Positions 1 through 8,118 of a stretch of 64,000 nt of DNA are shown here, one piece after another. Below the pieces are notes generated by a model. That model was not told the DNA's origin. It made no database searches and was given only the letters and a program-made list of their open reading frames with translations. The stretch is taken from assembly GCA_051861445.1 (NCBI GenBank), contig JBHYCS010000021.1, forward strand, positions 14,542 through 78,541. The letters are read 5' to 3'. The stretch comes from Parasediminibacterium sp051861445 (GTDB lineage: Bacteria > Bacteroidota > Bacteroidia > Chitinophagales > Chitinophagaceae). The first letter of the stretch is position 1. Each line of letters begins with the position of its first letter. The position numbers and the translations under genes are program-made.

Positions 1-71
1 CAAACAAACATGAGTTGAACATAGAAAATCAACAATCAACCTATTCTGTAACCTTACACATTGAACTATAA
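1..71 (+). CDS. Sensor histidine kinase, C-terminal end only (partial)
   Basis: An open frame enters from the left edge (codons in frame from base 3) and ends with TAA at 69-71. The last 22 residues, ending in ...YSVTLHIEL, resemble the final beta strands of a LytS/YehU-type histidine kinase ATPase domain. The last A of the stop codon is the first A of the next gene's ATG (TAATG), a translational coupling arrangement that is usual for a kinase and its LytTR response regulator. The identity rests mainly on this context, because only the tail is visible. Confidence 0.6.
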   Translation, partial: NKHELNIENQQSTYSVTLHIEL

Positions 72-766
72 TGATTACTGCAATTGCACTAGACGACGAA
101 CCATTGGCTCTACAATTGATTATTAAACATTGTGAAAAAATTCAGTTTGTTGAATTGAAGAAAACATTTACAAACCCAGATGAAGCATTCAACTATTTAA
201 AAAACAACACAATAGATCTTATTTTTTTAGATATACAAATGCCTGATATAAATGGATTACAGTTTTATAAAAGTTTGCCCAACAATAAACCTCAAGTAAT
301 ATTTACAACAGCTTTTAAAGATTTTGCTGTTGATGGATTTAACGTAGATGCAATCGACTACTTACTAAAACCTTTTGAATTTGAACGATTTTTAAAAGCT
401 ACCTACAAGGCTAAAGAATATGTTGAATTTTTATCATCTCAAGAAGTTAACTTAAGCTCCATTTTTGTGAAGGTGAATTATGAAATGATGAAGATTAATT
501 TAAAAGATATTGATTTGGTAGAAGCATTAGACGATTATATTAAAATTTACATTAAACCAACGCCTGTTTTAACCTTAATGACTCTGAAAAGTATTGCAGA
601 AAAATTACCATCAAAAGAATTTGTACGTGTACATCGTTCTTATATTATTCCATTATCAAAAATTGAAAAATATAGCAGAACTAAATTACAAGTTTCGGGA
701 AAAGAAATACCAATTGGTAGTAGTTATGCAGATGTGTACGACGTAATTGTACAAAAGCAACGATAA
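71..766 (+). CDS. LytTR family response regulator
   Basis: This is a cytoplasmic two-component response regulator of 231 residues, the normal size for the LytR/AlgR class. The receiver domain covers about residues 1-118, with the acidic pair at D8/D9, the phospho-acceptor D54 in LDIQMPDINGL and the conserved lysine K100 in LLKPF. A LytTR DNA-binding domain follows (about 130-231), including the typical FVRVHRSYIIP segment. The start overlaps the stop of the preceding kinase fragment as TAATG, so the pair is probably cotranslated. The target genes cannot be told from the window. It converges on holA with only 10 bases between them and no visible terminator. Confidence 0.93.
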   Translation: MITAIALDDEPLALQLIIKHCEKIQFVELKKTFTNPDEAFNYLKNNTIDLIFLDIQMPDINGLQFYKSLPNNKPQVIFTTAFKDFAVDGFNVDAIDYLLKPFEFERFLKATYKAKEYVEFLSSQEVNLSSIFVKVNYEMMKINLKDIDLVEALDDYIKIYIKPTPVLTLMTLKSIAEKLPSKEFVRVHRSYIIPLSKIEKYSRTKLQVSGKEIPIGSSYADVYDVIVQKQR

Positions 767-776
767 TTTGCAACTA

Positions 777-1775
777 TTAAGATGTCATTTTCACAATTAA
801 TTCTTTCATTAAGTCGGCATGTTCTGTTCCTGCATCGTTAATACCAATACTTCGTAAATTGTATTCGTGCAATAAAAGCAATACACGTTCAATACCTTGT
901 TGACCATATACTTTTGCAGATTGAATATAATCTTTTACAAAAAAGGGCGATAACCCTAAAGTACTTGCAATTATTTTTTCATCGTTGCTTTGAACTCCAA
1001 AAACCATATACACTTTGCTGAAATAATTATAGAGTGCAGGTAAGGTTAATTGTATAGGCGTTGCTTTTGGATTGGCAGCAAAATATTGATTAATCTTAAT
1101 TGCTTTTGCTAAGTTTTTTTTACCCAATGCATCTTGTAGCTCAAATACGTTGTATTCCTTACTTACACCAATGTACTTTTCAATATCATCTTCTGTTATC
1201 GATTTTCTACCGTTAAGATTTACAGTAAGCTTTTCAATTTCATTTTGTAATCTACTTAAATCGTTACCTACATGTTCTACCAATAACATCAATGCCTTTT
1301 GCTGAATAGATAATCCATGTTTTTGAATCATGGCATTTGCCCAATCTGGCAATTGATTATCATACAACTTTTTGGTAGTTAAAAGTTCGCCTTTAGTTTT
1401 TAAAACTTTGGCAAGCTTTCCTCTTCCATCAATTTTTTTTTCTTTATGGCTTACAAAAAAAAGTGTAGAAGACAGCGGATTTTCGATATAGCTTTCTAAC
1501 TTATCTAAATCTTTCATGTGTTGTGCTTCTTTTAACAACACCACCTGATATTCTGCAAACATGGGGTAACGTTTGCAAGCATTTACAACATCTGCCCAGT
1601 TAGCATCTCGTCCATAAAAAATAGATAAGTTAAAGCTGGCTTCGCTTTCAGATAAAATTTTATGCTCTGCATATGTCATTACTTCATCAATAAAGTACGA
1701 CTCCTCACCTTCTAACCAGTAAACTGGTTTGTAATTTTTTTTCTGTAAATCTGAAATAATTTTTTCTGCAGACAT
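777..1775 (-). CDS. holA: DNA polymerase III subunit delta
   Basis: HolA is the clamp-loader subunit that opens the beta sliding clamp during replication. The protein has 332 residues, the normal length, and shows the family pattern: an N-terminal AAA-like region with YWLEGEESYFIDE near residues 18-30 (degenerate P-loop area), LFFVSHKEKKIDGRGKLAKVLK in the middle, and a helical C-terminal collar domain with NDLSRLQNEIEKL. The ATG at 1775 has a -7 promoter box (TACTTTTG) ending only 5 bases upstream and a TTG box 22 bases before that, so the transcript is probably leaderless. It converges on the LytTR gene. Confidence 0.9.
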   Translation of the reverse strand: MSAEKIISDLQKKNYKPVYWLEGEESYFIDEVMTYAEHKILSESEASFNLSIFYGRDANWADVVNACKRYPMFAEYQVVLLKEAQHMKDLDKLESYIENPLSSTLFFVSHKEKKIDGRGKLAKVLKTKGELLTTKKLYDNQLPDWANAMIQKHGLSIQQKALMLLVEHVGNDLSRLQNEIEKLTVNLNGRKSITEDDIEKYIGVSKEYNVFELQDALGKKNLAKAIKINQYFAANPKATPIQLTLPALYNYFSKVYMVFGVQSNDEKIIASTLGLSPFFVKDYIQSAKVYGQQGIERVLLLLHEYNLRSIGINDAGTEHADLMKELIVKMTS

Positions 1776-1780
1776 AGCTG

Positions 1781-1813
1781 CAAAAGTAATATTTACAATG
1801 CTTTAATCTTCAA
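1781..1813 (-). promoter_or_regulatory. Promoter of holA, TTG-N22-TACTTTTG
   Basis: Read on the minus strand, TTG (1811-1813), a 22-base spacer and TACTTTTG followed by C (1781-1788) match the Bacteroidota -33/-7 consensus TTG-N17-23-TAnnTTTG. Only five bases separate the box from the holA ATG at 1775, so the transcription start should fall on or next to the start codon. The promoter fits in the gap between the amylase stop and holA. Confidence 0.75.
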
Positions 1814-1819
1814 TAAACA

Positions 1820-3664
1820 CTAGTCGTTTTTTAAACGAAGCACCCACATTTTTTTAGCAGGAATGGCAAATGATTTTCCATATTTTTTGCCACTAACCAC
1901 ATCTTCAGCCACTGTAAAACCATTTGTTCTTTCGGTATATTTATTAAAATCAACTGTTTGTTCATTTTCTGCTGTATTCATTACACACATTACCGTTTCT
2001 GAATTGGTGTATCTAAAATAAACATACAAACCGTTTTCAGGCAAATACTGCATCATTTTTCCAGACTTTAAGGCAGCACTGTTTTTTCTAAACATCCCTA
2101 GCTTTTTGGTAAGATCTAAAACATCTTTTTCAGCTGTTGTTAGTCCTTCACCAGTAAATGCATTTTTTTTATCGCCATTCCAACCACCTGCAAAATCTAA
2201 TCGAACCCAACCATCAGGATTACTTTCACCTTTCATTAATATTTCTGTACCATAATATAGTTGCGGAATTCCTCTACAAGTCAACAACCATGTAATTCCC
2301 ATTTTTTGTTTTTCTACATCTTCTCTTACATAGCTGAAAAAACGAGTCATATCATGGTTATCGAGAAAAATAACATTACGCATCGGATTTTTGTACACAA
2401 AATCTTGGGCTAATGTGGTGTATAATTTATTTACACCATCATTCCAACCAAATTTTTCGTTCATGGCAGGTTGAATACCACTAAATAAAGTTTGAAAATC
2501 AGTTGCTCCTTGTAAATTACTTTTGAAAGGAATTTGAATAGTATTTTCTACAAAATAGCTTTGATTAATAACACCGTTTACCCAAGTTTCACCAAACATA
2601 GTTAAAGAAGGATATTCTTTTAGCAAAGCAGCATTGCACTTGTTCATAAAAGGCAAATCATTGTATATGTATGTATCAATTCTCCATCCATCTAAAGCAA
2701 ATTCTTCTACACACCAAATGGCATGTTGAATTAAATAATTTACAACATAAGGATTGTTTTGATTTAGGTCTGGCATTTGTGGTGTAAACCAACCATCAAC
2801 AGTTATTTTACTATCTTTTTTAGAACCATAAGGGTCAAAAATGGGCTGATCTTTAAAACTTGTACCAGTATATTTTGGCCATTGATGATACCAATCTTTG
2901 GTTGGCTGTTCAGTAAACGTAAAATGATAGCTACCAACATGGTTGTACACAGCATCTTGAATTAGCTTCATACCTCTTTTGTGAAGTTCATCACTTAGTT
3001 TTTTGTAAGCAGACGATCCACCAAATCTTGGCTCAATAGAATAATGATCGGTAAATGCATAGCCATGTTCTGTTCTATTGGGCATATCGTTTTCTAAAAC
3101 GGGAGTAAGCCATAATGCTGTTGCACCAAGGCTTTGAATATAGTCTAAATGATTAATAATTCCTTGCAAATCGCCACCATGACGGTGATAAATAGAATCT
3201 CTATTCAATGTTTGATCTCTCATGCCTGCAATTCTATCGTTGGTAACATCTCCATTACTAAATCTGTCAGGCATTAAAAAATATATAAAGTCTTCAGAAG
3301 TAACACCTTTTGCAAAATTGGTTCCGTTACCTTTTCTTCTAGCTTGTAACGACCATTTTACTTTATTTACTTTTCCTTTTTCTATAAACTCAAAATACAC
3401 ATCACCGGGTTTTGTGGAAGCAGCAATAGAAACATCAACAGCCATATATTTTCCATTATCTAAACGATGAACTTTCTCTATTTTAACACCAGCATAATTT
3501 ACACGAACCGTTTGCTGATTAAAAAAGTCTGCATCGCCTTTTATTAAAAGTTGTACTTTATTCCATTTCATTCCAACCCACCAATTTGTCGGTTGAATTT
3601 TAACAGATTGAGCATGTAAAAAAGTAACAACAAAACAAAGTACTAACAACGAAATATTTTTCAT
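1820..3664 (-). CDS. Secreted GH13 alpha-amylase / cyclomaltodextrinase-type glucan hydrolase
   Basis: This is a 614-residue exported alpha-glucan hydrolase, SusA/neopullulanase-like. A signal peptide (residues 1-19, ending HAQ) sends it to the periplasm. Residues about 20-110 look like the cyclomaltodextrinase N-terminal beta domain (PF09087), followed by a GH13 barrel. Catalytic residues are visible: nucleophile D330 in DGWRID, acid/base E359 in MFGET, and D438 in FLDNHD. The last 80 or so residues fit the matching C-terminal beta domain. It lies 34 bases downstream of an MFS sugar transporter on the same strand, so the two probably form one unit that cuts and imports malto-oligosaccharides. 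The exact specificity (amylase, neopullulanase or cyclomaltodextrinase) cannot be fixed from sequence alone. Confidence 0.9.
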   Translation of the reverse strand: MKNISLLVLCFVVTFLHAQSVKIQPTNWWVGMKWNKVQLLIKGDADFFNQQTVRVNYAGVKIEKVHRLDNGKYMAVDVSIAASTKPGDVYFEFIEKGKVNKVKWSLQARRKGNGTNFAKGVTSEDFIYFLMPDRFSNGDVTNDRIAGMRDQTLNRDSIYHRHGGDLQGIINHLDYIQSLGATALWLTPVLENDMPNRTEHGYAFTDHYSIEPRFGGSSAYKKLSDELHKRGMKLIQDAVYNHVGSYHFTFTEQPTKDWYHQWPKYTGTSFKDQPIFDPYGSKKDSKITVDGWFTPQMPDLNQNNPYVVNYLIQHAIWCVEEFALDGWRIDTYIYNDLPFMNKCNAALLKEYPSLTMFGETWVNGVINQSYFVENTIQIPFKSNLQGATDFQTLFSGIQPAMNEKFGWNDGVNKLYTTLAQDFVYKNPMRNVIFLDNHDMTRFFSYVREDVEKQKMGITWLLTCRGIPQLYYGTEILMKGESNPDGWVRLDFAGGWNGDKKNAFTGEGLTTAEKDVLDLTKKLGMFRKNSAALKSGKMMQYLPENGLYVYFRYTNSETVMCVMNTAENEQTVDFNKYTERTNGFTVAEDVVSGKKYGKSFAIPAKKMWVLRLKND

Positions 3665-3698
3665 AAGAAAAGAATAAATGATAAAACTGAATTGAAAA

Positions 3699-5072
3699 TT
3701 ATTTTTTTAAACGTATGTCGGCAACATCGTATACAAAGAGACAACTAATGGCTGCACAAATCATAAAAAAGCCTGCAAGCACAACTGCATAAATGGGTTG
3801 ACCATTGTATAAATGCTTTACAATCCAACCACCTAGCAATCCATTTATAATTTGAGGAAGTGTAATGAAGAAGTTGAAAATACCCATATAAATTCCCAGT
3901 TTACCAGGAGGAATTGAGCCAGATAATATTACATACGGCATGGCTAAAATACTTGCCCAAGCAAGCCCTACACCTACCATAGAAAACTTTAACATCTCAG
4001 GATCTTTGATAAAATAGATAGAGATTAAGCCAATTCCACCAGCTATTAAAGAAAAGGCATGTGTAGCTCTTCTACCAATAAATCTTGCAATTGTAGGAAG
4101 CAATAAAGCATATAACATAGCCACAAAATTGTATACGCCAAATGCTGTACCTACTTTATTGCCAGCTTCATTGTAAGCTACAGATTTACTGTATTCACCC
4201 GATAAGCCATACACATGTGTTGCCACAGCATCGGTAGTAAAAACCCACATACTAAACAGAGCAAACCAAGAAAAAAACTGCACCAATCCCAATTGACGCA
4301 TGGTTTTTGGCATTTTAAAAAAGTCAGTTATAATTTCACTTAAACCTGCTTTTTCAGCTGCTTCGTTTTTACCATGATATTGTTCGTATTCTTTTGGTGG
4401 ATATTCTTTTGAGAAAAAAATGGTAACCAAAATGGCCAACATAAACACAGCAGCACCAATGTAAAAAGCATATTTAATATTGTCTGCAACACCATCTTTT
4501 CCAGCATCTAAACTAAATCCGTAATTCTGTAATATTTCTGGTAAAGCCGACCCTACAACTGCACCTAAACCAATTAAAAAAGTTTGTATAGAAAAGCCCA
4601 TTGTTCGTTGGCTATCGGGTAAATTATCTGCTACTAAAGCCCTAAAAGGCTCCATTGCCACATTAAAAGACGCATCCATAATCATTACCATTCCTGCACC
4701 AATCCATAAGGCTGGAACAATACCTGCTAAAGAACCTGAATTGGGTAAAAACACCAATGCAATAGACGATAAAAGTGCACCTGTAAGAAAATATGGTTTT
4801 CTACGACCTAATTTGTTCCAAGTTTTATCGCTATAATGACCAATTAATGGTTGAACAATCATACCAACTAAAGGAGCAACAATCCAAAACATGGGTAGTT
4901 GTTCAACATCGGCTCCATAAGACCTTAAGATTCTACTTGTATTTCCGTTTTGTAGAGCAAATCCGAACTGAATTCCTAAAAAGCCAAAACTCATGGTAAA
5001 AATTTGTGCAACAGAAAGTTTTGGTTTTGCGGTTGCAGCTTGTGATGTAAAACTAGATGATGGGGCAGCCAT
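3699..5072 (-). CDS. MFS sugar transporter, SLC45/maltose-type
   Basis: This 457-residue inner-membrane protein has about 12 hydrophobic segments and the features of MFS maltose/sucrose-type carriers, including SFGFLGIQFGFALQN in the first helix and GHYSDKTWNKLGRRKPY in the loop between helices 2 and 3. It probably imports maltose or malto-oligosaccharides across the inner membrane with a cation. It is followed after 34 bases by the secreted GH13 enzyme, which supports that substrate. Its unit starts just after the glgC terminator: a -7 box lies at 5113-5120 and a GTGT-N7-ACAC palindrome at 5094-5108. Confidence 0.88.
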   Translation of the reverse strand: MAAPSSSFTSQAATAKPKLSVAQIFTMSFGFLGIQFGFALQNGNTSRILRSYGADVEQLPMFWIVAPLVGMIVQPLIGHYSDKTWNKLGRRKPYFLTGALLSSIALVFLPNSGSLAGIVPALWIGAGMVMIMDASFNVAMEPFRALVADNLPDSQRTMGFSIQTFLIGLGAVVGSALPEILQNYGFSLDAGKDGVADNIKYAFYIGAAVFMLAILVTIFFSKEYPPKEYEQYHGKNEAAEKAGLSEIITDFFKMPKTMRQLGLVQFFSWFALFSMWVFTTDAVATHVYGLSGEYSKSVAYNEAGNKVGTAFGVYNFVAMLYALLLPTIARFIGRRATHAFSLIAGGIGLISIYFIKDPEMLKFSMVGVGLAWASILAMPYVILSGSIPPGKLGIYMGIFNFFITLPQIINGLLGGWIVKHLYNGQPIYAVVLAGFFMICAAISCLFVYDVADIRLKK

Positions 5073-5093
5073 AGCAATCGTTTATGTTTAAAT

Positions 5094-5108
5094 GTGTAAA
5101 TTGTACAC
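5094..5108. promoter_or_regulatory. Operator-like palindrome GTGT-N7-ACAC before the MFS/amylase unit
   Basis: The plus strand reads GTGTAAATTGTACAC, with arms GTGTA and TACAC. It lies between the -7 box (5113-5120) and the ATG of the transporter, where a bound repressor would block transcription. The arabinose operon carries a palindrome with the same GTGT-N7-ACAC geometry. The binding protein is not in the window. Confidence 0.45.
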
Positions 5109-5112
5109 GTTA

Positions 5113-5120
5113 CAAAAATA
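5113..5120 (-). promoter_or_regulatory. -7 box TATTTTTG of the MFS/amylase unit
   Basis: TATTTTTG on the minus strand matches TAnnTTTG. It lies 40 bases before the transporter ATG and directly after the glgC terminator, so a new transcription unit starts here. I saw no TTG at the expected -33 distance, so the match is partial. Confidence 0.55.
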
Positions 5121-5124
5121 GTAG

Positions 5125-5151
5125 AAAAAAACATCCTAATAAGTAGGATGT
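5125..5151 (-). terminator. Rho-independent terminator after glgC
   Basis: On the minus strand an 8-bp stem (ACATCCTA with TAGGATGT, positions 5131-5138 and 5144-5151) with a 5-base loop is followed by a T run (complement of 5125-5130). It ends the glgC transcript and separates it from the transporter/amylase unit. Confidence 0.8.
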
Positions 5152-5164
5152 TAGAAAATGTTTT

Positions 5165-6448
5165 TTAGATAACAAAACCGTCTGGCAAAATGGCTCCTTT
5201 TTTTACAACCACGATTCCTTCTTTGATTGTGTATAATGGATGATCTGTATTTTCTAAATGTTTACCGCCATTAATACGTACATCATTTCCTATACGACAA
5301 TTTTTATCGATAATGGCATCTTTAATATAACAACGTTCTCCAATTCCAATTTTAGGAATTCCTTTCTGTACATTTTCATGCATTACCTCTAAGGTTTCGT
5401 AATAATCGTTACCCATAATGTAACTACTTACTACAGTTGTGCCGTAGCCAATTCTAGAACGAATGCCTACAACACAATAATCTAATCGACTAGCATTAAT
5501 AATTGAACCTTCTGCAATTAATGTTTTTTCAAGAGTTGTGCCACTAATTTTTGCAGGTGGCAACATTCTTGCCCTTGTGTAAACCACATTGCTATTATCA
5601 AATAAATTAAACAATGGTATTTCTTGGGTTAATGCAAGATTTGCTTCGTAAAAAGATGCAATATTTCCAATATCAGTCCAATATCCATCGTATTGAAAAC
5701 TAGCTACTTTATAATTTTTGATAGCATCTGGAATAATTTCTTTACCAAAATCTGTAGCATTTGGATGATGATCTTTCAACAAAGCATTTAATACAGATTT
5801 ATTAAAAATATAAATACCCATCGATGCCAAGTAGTTACGACCTTGTTGTTGCATATCAGCACCAGTATCACTTACCCACTCACTCAATACATCAAGCTTT
5901 GGTTTTTCAATAAATGAAGAGATATAATCTTCTTCGTCTTTCTTTAAAATACCAAACTCTGTAGCATCATTTGCATGTACAGGAATGGTTGCAATAGAAA
6001 TATCAGCACCTTTTTGTTTGTGAGCCCCAATCATTTCCAAAAAATCCATTTGATACAATTGGTCGCCACTTAAAATCAAAATATATTCAAAATCTAAGTT
6101 TGAAATATGTCTTAAAGATTGTCTTACAGCGTCTGCTGTTCCTTGAAACCATCCTGGATTATCAGGCGTTTGTTCTGCAGCCAAAATATCTACAAAGCCT
6201 GTACTAAAAGCACTAAAGTGATAAGTATTTTTTATATGCTTGTTTAAAGAAGCAGAATTGAATTGTGTTAACACAAACATTCTATTAATTCCACTGTTCA
6301 TACAATTGCTAATGGGAATATCAACCAAGCGATATTTACCAGCAACAGGAACAGCAGGTTTTGAACGAGATGCAGTAAGTGGATATAATCTACTGCCAGC
6401 TCCACCGCCTAAAATAACTGCAATAACAGATTTACCAAGAGGTACCAT
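5165..6448 (-). CDS. glgC: Glucose-1-phosphate adenylyltransferase
   Basis: GlgC makes ADP-glucose from ATP and glucose-1-phosphate, the committed step of bacterial glycogen synthesis. The protein has 427 residues, as usual. It begins with the nucleotidyltransferase motif GGGAGSRLYPLT (about 14-25) and PAVPVAGKYRLVDIP, contains LSGDQLYQMD and the sugar-phosphate-binding FIEKPK, and ends in a left-handed beta-helix (hexapeptide) domain. The gene lies downstream of glgA on the same strand with a 125-base gap and ends at a terminator. A perfect 12-bp palindrome lies at 6474-6485, upstream of the ATG. Confidence 0.96.
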   Translation of the reverse strand: MVPLGKSVIAVILGGGAGSRLYPLTASRSKPAVPVAGKYRLVDIPISNCMNSGINRMFVLTQFNSASLNKHIKNTYHFSAFSTGFVDILAAEQTPDNPGWFQGTADAVRQSLRHISNLDFEYILILSGDQLYQMDFLEMIGAHKQKGADISIATIPVHANDATEFGILKKDEEDYISSFIEKPKLDVLSEWVSDTGADMQQQGRNYLASMGIYIFNKSVLNALLKDHHPNATDFGKEIIPDAIKNYKVASFQYDGYWTDIGNIASFYEANLALTQEIPLFNLFDNSNVVYTRARMLPPAKISGTTLEKTLIAEGSIINASRLDYCVVGIRSRIGYGTTVVSSYIMGNDYYETLEVMHENVQKGIPKIGIGERCYIKDAIIDKNCRIGNDVRINGGKHLENTDHPLYTIKEGIVVVKKGAILPDGFVI

Positions 6449-6473
6449 ATAATTAGAAGGTTATAAAATTGAG

Positions 6474-6485
6474 GCTAATATTAGC
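6474..6485. repeat. 12-bp perfect palindrome upstream of glgC
   Basis: GCTAATATTAGC reads the same on both strands and lies 26 bases before the glgC start codon in the glgA-glgC gap. It could be an operator. It is short and AT-rich, so chance is possible. Confidence 0.3.
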
Positions 6486-6573
6486 AAGCTTTTTTATGAA
6501 AGTGTAAGTTAAGAGTAAACATAATATTACCATAATTTTTTTTCGAAATTTTATATTTCAAATCAAATGTGCA

Positions 6574-7989
6574 TCATTTTAGACTCATGTAAACCTCTTT
6601 GTATTGTTGAATAACACTTTCCCAACTATGGTCTATTTGCATCATAAACTTACGCATCCACTCTAAATGCTTTTTGTCGTCAAAAACAGATATGCCTCTA
6701 TAAATGGCATGAGCAATGTCTTCAACTGTGGCATTGTTAAATCGTATTCCAAAACCTTCCCAATCTCCCATATCTACAACAGTATCTTGTAAACCACCAG
6801 TGCTTCTAACCATTGGAATAGTACCATAACGTAACGCATACAATTGATTTAATCCACATGGTTCTACCCTACTTGGCATTAATAAAAAATCTGCTGCTGC
6901 ATATAAACGATGGCTTAATGCTTCGTTATATCCAATAACAGATTTATAATCGTTCGGATACATTGCATCTATTTCTGAAAGTTCTTTTTCTATTTGTTTT
7001 TCTCCACTACCTAAAATTAAGTAAGAGGCTTTGCCGGCTTGATGATACAATACATTTTTAAATGCATTAGGTAAAATATCGGCTGCTTTTTCTCCTACCA
7101 ATCTTCCAATAAACACAAATAATGGCTTTTTAGGATCTAAGCCAAACTCTTCACAAATAGATTGTTTGTTTTTCTTTTTTCCTGCAGTAACACCTTTTAC
7201 ACTGTATTTATTGGGTAAAAAAGGATCTGTTTGTGGATTCCAAACTTCGTTATCAATTCCATTCAATATTCCCAAACACTTACCCTTTTCATATTCAAAT
7301 AAAGGTTCTAATCCATTGCTGTTATACCTCAATTCATTCATATAGCTTTGGCTTACGGTAGTAACTTTCCAAGCACATTTAATAGCACTTGCCAATGGAT
7401 TGATGTTATTTTTCCAATCTAAATCTCCCCATTTATACAAATCCCAAGAAGGAAAATAATTACTTTTATTCCAGCCCATCCAACCTTGGTATTGAGCATT
7501 ATGAATAGTAAGCACTGTAGGTATAAATGCAATATGCCTGTAAGCGTAGCAATTTTTTAGCATAAAAGGAATAAATCCTGCATGATAATCGTGGCAATGA
7601 ATTATATCGGGTTGATGTTGCCATTTGCTAATCCATTCTACCACAGCTATTTGAAAAGCAATAAAACGCTCAGCGTCGTCGTTGTAGCCATATATTTTTT
7701 CTCTATCTAACAATCCATTAATATCTACCAAATACAAATCGTAGCCAAGTTTGTTATTCTTTTCTTTAATAATGGTGTAGGTAAATATTTGGTTTCCTAA
7801 AAAAGCGTTTCCTTTAAAGTCTACTGTAAACTCGTTTTCTTGCAAAAACTTGGTTTTATACATAGGCATTACCACTTTGGCATAATCACCAGCTTTGCAT
7901 TGGTATTTGGGTAGTGCACCAACAACATCACCTAATCCTCCTGCTTTTGCAACAGGATAACACTCAGCACTTACATGAATTATTTCCAT
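6574..7989 (-). CDS. glgA: Glycogen synthase (ADP-glucose type, GT5)
   Basis: GlgA transfers glucose from ADP-glucose to the end of a growing alpha-1,4-glucan. It has 471 residues, the family's usual length. The N-terminus carries the ADP-binding KAGGLGDV motif at residues 15-22, and the C-terminal domain has the GT-B acceptor/phosphate signature SRVEPCGLNQLYALRYGTIP followed by STGGLQDTV. The neighbours glgC and, on the other side of two plus-strand genes, glgB complete the synthesis set. Its promoter must lie in the 7990-8118 region, which is shared with the divergent FucP-like transporter. No clean -7 box was found there for either gene. Confidence 0.95.
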   Translation of the reverse strand: MEIIHVSAECYPVAKAGGLGDVVGALPKYQCKAGDYAKVVMPMYKTKFLQENEFTVDFKGNAFLGNQIFTYTIIKEKNNKLGYDLYLVDINGLLDREKIYGYNDDAERFIAFQIAVVEWISKWQHQPDIIHCHDYHAGFIPFMLKNCYAYRHIAFIPTVLTIHNAQYQGWMGWNKSNYFPSWDLYKWGDLDWKNNINPLASAIKCAWKVTTVSQSYMNELRYNSNGLEPLFEYEKGKCLGILNGIDNEVWNPQTDPFLPNKYSVKGVTAGKKKNKQSICEEFGLDPKKPLFVFIGRLVGEKAADILPNAFKNVLYHQAGKASYLILGSGEKQIEKELSEIDAMYPNDYKSVIGYNEALSHRLYAAADFLLMPSRVEPCGLNQLYALRYGTIPMVRSTGGLQDTVVDMGDWEGFGIRFNNATVEDIAHAIYRGISVFDDKKHLEWMRKFMMQIDHSWESVIQQYKEVYMSLK

Positions 7990-8118
7990 ACGATTTTGTG
8001 GTTTTAAAGGCGGTACAAATTAGTGGTTAATTCTATTTATAGCAAATTCTTTATAAAAAAAGAATTTTACAATAAATCCGTTTACTTTGTCGTATACAAC
8101 AAACAAAAAGCATTGCAT

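Noticed and set aside
8082..8099. TTACTTTG and a TTGT-N5-ACAA inverted repeat before the FucP-like gene as promoter and operator
   Set aside because: The box lacks the conserved A and the arms are only four bases, so chance is likely.
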